A DNA stretch of 14,318 nucleotides from Auxenochlorella pyrenoidosa (taxonomy: Eukaryota > Chlorophyta > Trebouxiophyceae > Chlorellales > Chlorellaceae), in the NCBI GenBank assembly GCA_001430745.1, contig KQ481993.1, forward strand, positions 2,296,674 to 2,310,991, given 5' to 3'. A program made the position numbers and the translations under genes. Shown one piece after another: positions 9,969 to 14,318 of this stretch (position 1 is the stretch's first letter; each line of letters opens with the position of its first letter). The notes below the pieces were generated by a model, which saw nothing but the letters and a program-made list of their open reading frames with translations, had not been told where the DNA came from and made no database searches.

Positions 9969-10510
9969 GCCCTGGTGGACCGGGACAGGGGGCAGTTAGG
10001 CGTGCCAGGCCACCGTCCTGCCCGGGCACGTAAACCCTGACCTCAGTGAGGGGGGACCGTGCATGTATCCGACTTGGCAGCTCAGGCCCATACTCCGGCC
10101 GACGACAACAAACAATGCATAGTCAGAGCAAGCCGCTTCAAGGTATTGCCGTGGTCCGCCCCCATCGCGCAAGCTGGCGGGCAGTGGCGGTGCCTCCTCT
10201 TTGCAAATCTCAGCGCATCTCTAGAACAAGAGGACATTGGTACGCTCCCACTCCTCGAAAAGCAATCACTGTTCAAGACAACCAAGATGGCAAATCAACC
10301 CTCTTAAAGAACGTTGACGCTTGGCCCTAAAAGTTATTAAGGGTTAAGGGGGTGGGCAGTTTGGGGTTTGGGTGCCCGGGGGTTGTGCGCCGACAATAGA
10401 AAAAATAGCCCAGTATTTGAGATTCGCACTTCCGAATCCCAACGGCCCCTTTTTGGGTGAGTTTGGAAAATATATTAGGGCTCGAGGTTAGAGCGGTTAG
10501 GTTTTCTGGT
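9969..10510. other. Stretch with no recognisable gene
   Basis: No frame here reads as a known protein on either strand and no tRNA-like fold was seen. A GTG-initiated plus-strand frame at 10059-10307 (82 codons) has unremarkable composition and no recognised motif. From about 10320 the DNA becomes richer in A+T and in GGGTT/TTAGGG-like words, leading into the telomere-type repeats that follow. Decayed transposable-element sequence is a possible but unproven reading. Confidence 0.5.
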
Positions 10511-10511
10511 T

Positions 10512-10596
10512 TTTAGGGTTTAGGTCATGCAAGCCATGTCCAGGCCATTGATTTGTGCTGGCCCTGGGTTAAGGGTTTAGGGTTTAGGGTTTTTTC
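10512..10596 (+). repeat. Interstitial telomere-type repeats (TTTAGGG)
   Basis: Two clusters: 10512-10524 (TTTAGGGTTTAGG), and 10566-10596, where GGGTTAAGGG is followed by tandem TTTAGGG units and a T run. TTTAGGG is the plant and green-algal telomere unit. The copies are few and imperfect, so this is interstitial telomere-like DNA rather than a chromosome end. Similar degenerate words (GGGTTAAGG near 10340; TTAGGG near 10478) occur just upstream. Confidence 0.7.
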
Positions 10597-10898
10597 CCAG
10601 GTGAAGATTTTACCCTAATCCCAGCCCTTAAATACAGGGAGCCATCATCCCAGGCCGTTCTGGTGCGGAGTTGCACTCTTGTGTGACCCAAAGCGAGGGC
10701 CAGGTGCAAGGAGGGTGAGAGCACGGCTTGGTGGGATGCCCTAAATGCTGGGCCTGGGCCCAAGTGTGCCTTGGCAAGTGTGTTTGTGCACCCAGGCAAC
10801 AGGAAGTGCAAGTTGCCCGCTGATCCAGGCTGTTCTGCCACCTGGCTGCACTTGTTTGCCCAGGAAATGTGTTACACAAGGTGTGGGAGGGTCAAGGC

Positions 10899-11561
10899 TC
10901 AGCCCCTTTTGCGTTTTCTGTGGTCCCAGCTAGCTTGCACGTTAGCTTGCTGGGTGGTCCACACCATGTGCCAAGGGCAAATGCACAGCTTCTTGTTGCA
11001 CTTGTGGTGCACAACGGAATGGGCGTGTGGGGGAGGGCCGTGGTAAAGGAAGCAAGGGAGCCTGTGCAGTGCAAAGTCAAGGTCATTGCTCACAAAGCCC
11101 CAGGGCTTGACATGAATGTAGCCCCTGTTTGGGCTCTTGGGCTTGTGGCCTTGGGCGCCATGGGGCTGCAGCCTGAAAGCCCGGCCCTCTGGGGTGGAGA
11201 GCCACTGGGTGATGCCCCCAACAACGTAGCAGGGCGTGTGCAGCCCAGGGGAAGTGGGGTGAGCGGGCAGGTGGCTGCCAGCACTGCCTTGGTAAGCATA
11301 AAAGGGCCAGGTATCACCAGAAGGGAAGTGGGGCTTGCAATCAACGGAGCACTGGTCAAAGAGGGGCTCAACGTGATGGATCAGGCCATACCACCAGGTG
11401 GGCTCATGTGAAACGGGGTGCTGGTGGAAAAAGGAGGGGGTGTGGTGGTGGGTGCCAACGTGTGCCATCTCCCAAACAGGGGTGAACACCATGCCTGGCC
11501 AAAGGAGGGGGGAGGGTGTCGTGTTTTGGACTGTTTGACATGCTGGCCACTCTTCCCACAT
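10899..11561 (-). CDS. Putative His-Cys-box (I-PpoI-like) endonuclease, 5' end unresolved
   Basis: An open frame of 220 codons from its first ATG (11561) to the stop at 10901-10899. Near the C-terminus is HHKCNKKLCICPWHMVW (10958-11008). This aligns with the zinc/active-site loop of I-PpoI: general-base His98 = the second His, zinc ligands Cys100, Cys105 and His110 = the two Cys and the His, plus the following Trp, and metal-binding Asn119 = the Asn in QQANV six residues after the Trp. Spacing is identical at all five positions. The upstream ALHRL...HGPPP stretch also looks like algal proteins with this domain. The preceding roughly 150 residues, rich in His, Pro and Trp, are not recognised. 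A perfect GTGAGT donor at 11604-11599 (minus strand) suggests an upstream exon, so the true start is unknown. The cleavage target and whether it is active are unknown. Confidence 0.62.
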   Translation of the reverse strand: MWEEWPACQTVQNTTPSPLLWPGMVFTPVWEMAHVGTHHHTPSFFHQHPVSHEPTWWYGLIHHVEPLFDQCSVDCKPHFPSGDTWPFYAYQGSAGSHLPAHPTSPGLHTPCYVVGGITQWLSTPEGRAFRLQPHGAQGHKPKSPNRGYIHVKPWGFVSNDLDFALHRLPCFLYHGPPPHAHSVVHHKCNKKLCICPWHMVWTTQQANVQASWDHRKRKRG

Positions 11562-11609
11562 GCCCAAGGTGCCCAGGAACACGGCTGCCCAACCCTGCAC
11601 TCACCTCTT

Positions 11610-12425
11610 TGTGGCTGGACAGGGCTGTGGCAGAGCTGTGGCAGGATGCAGGGTGGGCAGGTGCGCCTGCATGGGAGGGGGCGCGGTCATGTGAGCGCGT
11701 GTGGGGGTTTACTGTGCCATGGCGGCCCATTTGGGCCAGGGAGAAACGGTGGGAACCCGCCCCAGCCGAGGGCAGGCAAAGGCTGGGAGCTGGCAGCTAG
11801 CTGGCAGGGCCACAGCAAGGTGCCCAGGCTGGCAATGCAAGGGAGGATGCACCAAAGATGCTCGGGTTTTCACGCATGATGCGCCCCTGGTGCCAGCTGG
11901 CCAGCCCTAAAACCCTCATGCAGGCGTGTCACGCACAGCACGCCCGAAAAGCCAGGGCCAAGCCAAGCAAAACGGCCAACCTGCCTGGCTGCCACACCTT
12001 GCATGCAACCAGGGCCCACCCGGGTGCAACGTGCTGGAAATGGCGCACAGAATCAGTGGACACTCACAGCACCTCCGAATTCGTCGTCCTCGACCGTGGG
12101 GGGTGCCGCAGGTCGCCAAAACACAAGGGTAGAATGAGGGGGGGCGGGCAGCCCGGCTGCTGAAGTGCCGAGCTCGGTCGTGCTGCGCGTGCTGCGGTCG
12201 GCCGACGTGACCATCGCACTCCCCTGGTCAAGAACTCCAGTTTTGCAACTTGGATCACTCCGAAACTCGGCCTGGTCGGAAAGTTATGCCCCTCCGTAGC
12301 TGGCGCGTGCGGTGCCCTGCACGCGATCGGGGCGAGACATCAGGAATCGCCACCTGAGTGGAGGGGCACCCCCCAGTCGGTGCCCTCTTCAACTTCGTAA
12401 GCGGAAACGACCCCGGGTTCAGCGA
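11610..12425. other. Stretch with no firm gene between the endonuclease frame and the satellite
   Basis: I see no recognisable protein on either strand. The part nearest 11605 may contain a 5' exon of the endonuclease gene (minus strand), because a GTGAGT donor follows it, but no frame-consistent join was established. From about 12060 base composition changes: the TGCC/GGCA-rich style of 10600-12050 gives way to a sequence with more CGA, TCGG and CCGA words that runs into the tandem repeats. Confidence 0.5.
11905..11916 (-). repeat. Single CCCTAAAACCCT telomere-like motif
   Basis: Twelve bases whose reverse complement is AGGGTTTTAGGG, the TTTTAGGG unit known from Chlamydomonas-type telomeres. 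It is in the opposite orientation to the TTTAGGG cluster at 10512-10596, so the two sit on either side of the endonuclease frame. At this length chance is a real possibility. Confidence 0.35.
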
Positions 12426-12429
12426 GCCT

Positions 12430-13190
12430 GAACCGAAAACGGCGCCCGTTCGGTTGGGAACCCAACCTAAACGGTGGCAACAGCCCCAGAGTAGGTCAAA
12501 ACGGGCCCGAGTTTTATCATTCTGGCGATTCCGGTCGGTTCGGTGTCGTTGGAAAATTTCCCCCCATGGTTTAAACCATTCTAAGTCCATTGGTCCGGTC
12601 GGCACCGACAGATAACACCGCCCGCTTCGGTAGACAGCGGTCGCTCGGTGGGTCAACTGATACAAACAACTCCGAATGACACCGACTGTCCGAGTTCAGT
12701 GGGTAAGCGTCGGATTCCAATGGTTCAAAGTTCCTACCCCACGTTTTCGATTATTTCCAGTCCATTGGTCCGGTCGCATTTCACACTTTTCACGCTCCGA
12801 TACGGTAGACAGCGGGCGTTCGGTGGGCTGGCCGACCCAAACGGCTCCAAATGCATCCTTTCAGTAACCAAGCCTCCGATTCGAGTGATTCGAAATTCTG
12901 CCCCAAGTATTTTGATCATTCCAAGTCGATTGGAGAAGTCGCACACACTGAACGACACCGTCTGGACCCATCCCGGCAGCCTCGGCACCAGGTTCGACAC
13001 CAGATTCGAAGGTGGCCGGAATCGGTCGTCACGCCTCCGATTCCAGTGGTACAAAATTTCGTCCTAGGCAATTCGACCACGCCGATTCCATTGGTGACGG
13101 CGGAACTACCAATTGGCACCGTTTCGGCACGTCCCGTCACCCTGACCGACCCGCTACGGCAGCTAAGGCACGCCTGGGCACCCTTGTGCT
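12430..13190. repeat. Diverged tandem repeat (satellite-like), unit about 161-175 bp, four or more copies
   Basis: A recurring block carries CCGATTCCAGTGG-like, AAAATTTC-like and GTCCATTGGTCCGGTCG-like words in the same order. The GTCCATTGG-equivalent lies at 12585, 12760, 12925 and 13086 (steps 175, 165, 161). The CCGATT-equivalent lies at 12711, 12876 and 13037 (steps 165, 161). TACGGTAGACAGCGG-like words at 12627 and 12802 also step by 175. A weaker fifth copy may start before 12526 (GTTCGGTTGGG at 12448). Copies are much diverged, so the array is old or under loose homogenisation. Short frames inside it are not genes. Confidence 0.8.
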
Positions 13191-13254
13191 CACTCTTGGC
13201 CACGCCCTTCACTTCTGGGTGACATCTCCTGGATATTACAGGGGAGATCAGCTG

Positions 13255-13262
13255 TATAAAAG
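13255..13262 (+). promoter_or_regulatory. TATA-box-like TATAAAAG
   Basis: A perfect TATA box lies just right of the tandem repeats, pointing right, toward the antisense strand of the recombinase gene. No plus-strand gene follows within the window. It could drive an antisense transcript or belong to an element boundary. It could also be chance. Confidence 0.25.
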
Positions 13263-13360
13263 TGTACGAATGCAGGGGGGGGCACAGCTAGAGGGGGAAG
13301 GGTGGGCTCATGTGCAAAGGGAGTCAAAGGGGAGGGTGGGGTGTGGGGCGCACATCATGC

Positions 13361-14318
13361 TCAGGTGGGCCTGAGGGAGGAAAGGGGCGTGTCCAGTGGG
13401 TTCCAGGGCTTCTTGGCCGCAAAGTCCAGGTGCTGCTCGTGCATGAACTTCTGGAACTTGGGCCAAAGGGCAATGCTCATGGGCACGTTCCTATCAATGG
13501 AGGAGTCGTCATAGTGAGCCCACACGTTAGGGTGGTTTTGCATGAGGGCGGAGGCAGCAAGGTTGGCCTGGTTAATGTACTCTCTGGCCAGGTAGGTAGA
13601 GGGGTCATTCATGAAATCATTCCACCCTGTCACGAACAGGTGCCTCAGCTGGTTGGCAGTGAGCCTGATGGAACCAAAGGTGAGCAGGTTGCCACAAATC
13701 TGGCTGAAATACTGAGAGGAAAAGGGGGTGCGCCCCAGCTGCTTCCAGAAATAGGTGGTGGGGGTCGGGCTGGACAGGGAAACAATGGCCTGGTCTAGTG
13801 TGGCAAACATGTTGCCAAGCTCTGATGCAAGTGGAACGGATTCAGGGCCCTTTCTCTTACTGCTCTTGAAGTGCACACCCCTGATGGTGGCTTTCTTCCC
13901 ACGCCTGCCATCCTCATAGTCCACGAAGTTCTTGGGGCACTGAGCATCCCTGCAGACGTGGGGAAAGGGACAAGGGGCCACGCCAACAGCCTGAGACAGC
14001 CGGGCTCAGGCAGCCAGACAAGCTGCAGCACATTGCCAGAGCCAGGCGAGCTGCAACAGACCGGCTGCAGCACACTGCCACAGCCAGAAGAGCTGCAACA
14101 GACTGCCACAGCCAGACAAGCTGAAGCAGACTGGCTGAGACATGCACCACTCACGTGCAAGTCTCCAGCACACAACCAGCATCCATGTGGGTATAGTTGT
14201 GCATCACCCTGAGCAGGCTCTGCCTGAGTGGGGGCTGGTACAGACCCACAAGGCAGGCCTTCAGCACGAGGGTCTGGCACTTGAACACCAAATCAGCGGT
14301 CCACCTGCCCTTGGCCTC
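13361..14318 (-). CDS. Tyrosine recombinase (integrase-like), C-terminal catalytic half
   Basis: DNA strand-exchange enzyme of the tyrosine recombinase fold, the type carried by Crypton, DIRS and other eukaryotic mobile elements. Two exons, 14318-14155 (open at the right edge) and 13949-13361, join in frame across a GTGAGT...CTGCAG intron and give about 250 residues. Boxes in order: QPPLRQSLLRVM with the presumed first catalytic Arg, a K-hairpin-like VHFKSSKRKG, then GRTPFSSQYFSQI. Box II follows as NQLRHLFVT (Arg at 13645-13643; the usual His of HxxR is Asn). Last is LMQNHPNVWAHYDD with the His (13534-13532) and the nucleophile Tyr (13513-13511). The reading frame is intact, so it may be functional. 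The N-terminal DNA-binding half is outside the window. Family assignment rests on motif pattern, not on alignment. Confidence 0.78.
14012..14138 (-). repeat. 28-bp minisatellite inside the recombinase intron
   Basis: Units starting AGCCAG recur at 14012, 14040, 14082 and 14110, stepping 28, 42 and 28 bases. The 42 step is one unit plus a 14-base half unit, whose words (CTGCARCA-CRCTGCCA) repeat within the unit. The array fills most of the intron (14154-13950) and leaves the splice sites intact. Confidence 0.8.

Noticed and set aside
10869..11411. Plus-strand open frame of 180 codons with a fairly normal composition
   Set aside because: It overlaps the minus-strand frame that carries the complete His-Cys-box signature. 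Its hydrophobic Val/Gly/Ala pattern fits the complement of that frame, and no family was recognised.
12255..12665. Minus-strand open frame of 136 codons
   Set aside because: Much of it lies within the diverged tandem repeats and it has no recognisable domain.
12430..13190. CRISPR-like array
   Set aside because: The unit is about 165 bp with diverged copies and no short conserved repeat or distinct spacers; the setting is eukaryotic.
10600..13360. Terminal inverted or long terminal repeats bounding the accessory region
   Set aside because: I compared the flanks by eye and found no convincing matching ends; a self-alignment would be needed to exclude short ones.

Overview
The window reads as nuclear DNA of a green alga (Chlorophyta). 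The two recognisable genes on the left are cut into many short exons. Almost all junctions are GT-AG, acceptors are mostly TGCAG, introns are GC-rich, and the TGTAA polyadenylation motif typical of chlorophytes follows one stop codon. No operon, Shine-Dalgarno site or other prokaryotic architecture is visible. Genus cannot be told from the sequence.

Left part (1-9738): two genes are arranged head to head. On the minus strand, from ATG 3359 down past the left edge, lie 12 exons of a cryptochrome/photolyase-family flavoprotein. It is closest in sequence to the (6-4) photolyase/animal-like cryptochrome branch, and only the N-terminal 284 residues lie in the window. On the plus strand (4270-9611) is a complete 16-exon gene for a 567-residue M20C (PepD-type) metallodipeptidase. 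It has all expected metal and catalytic residues and an N-terminal extension that looks like an organelle targeting peptide. The 910 bp between the two ATGs must hold both promoters. I assembled both exon chains by hand. Every junction keeps frame, and the joined proteins read continuously through family motifs, so these models are strong even without transcripts.

Right part (about 9750-14318): an accessory, mobile-element-like region. From left to right it holds a stretch with no recognisable gene; short TTTAGGG telomere-type repeats; a minus-strand reading frame whose C-terminus matches the His-Cys-box (I-PpoI-type) homing endonuclease active site; a block of diverged tandem repeats of about 161-175 bp; and, at the right edge, the C-terminal catalytic half of a eukaryotic-type tyrosine recombinase in two exons on the minus strand. 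No rDNA, group I intron or terminal repeats were seen around the endonuclease frame. Whether it, the satellite and the recombinase form one mobile element is open. The pairing on one strand next to telomere-like DNA is the most unusual thing here.

Recurring fine-scale structure: several introns start with or carry G-run tracts on the RNA strand immediately after the 5' splice site, one intron uses a GC donor, one acceptor is a NAGNAG, and seven of the 15 dipeptidase introns split a glycine GGC codon after its first G.
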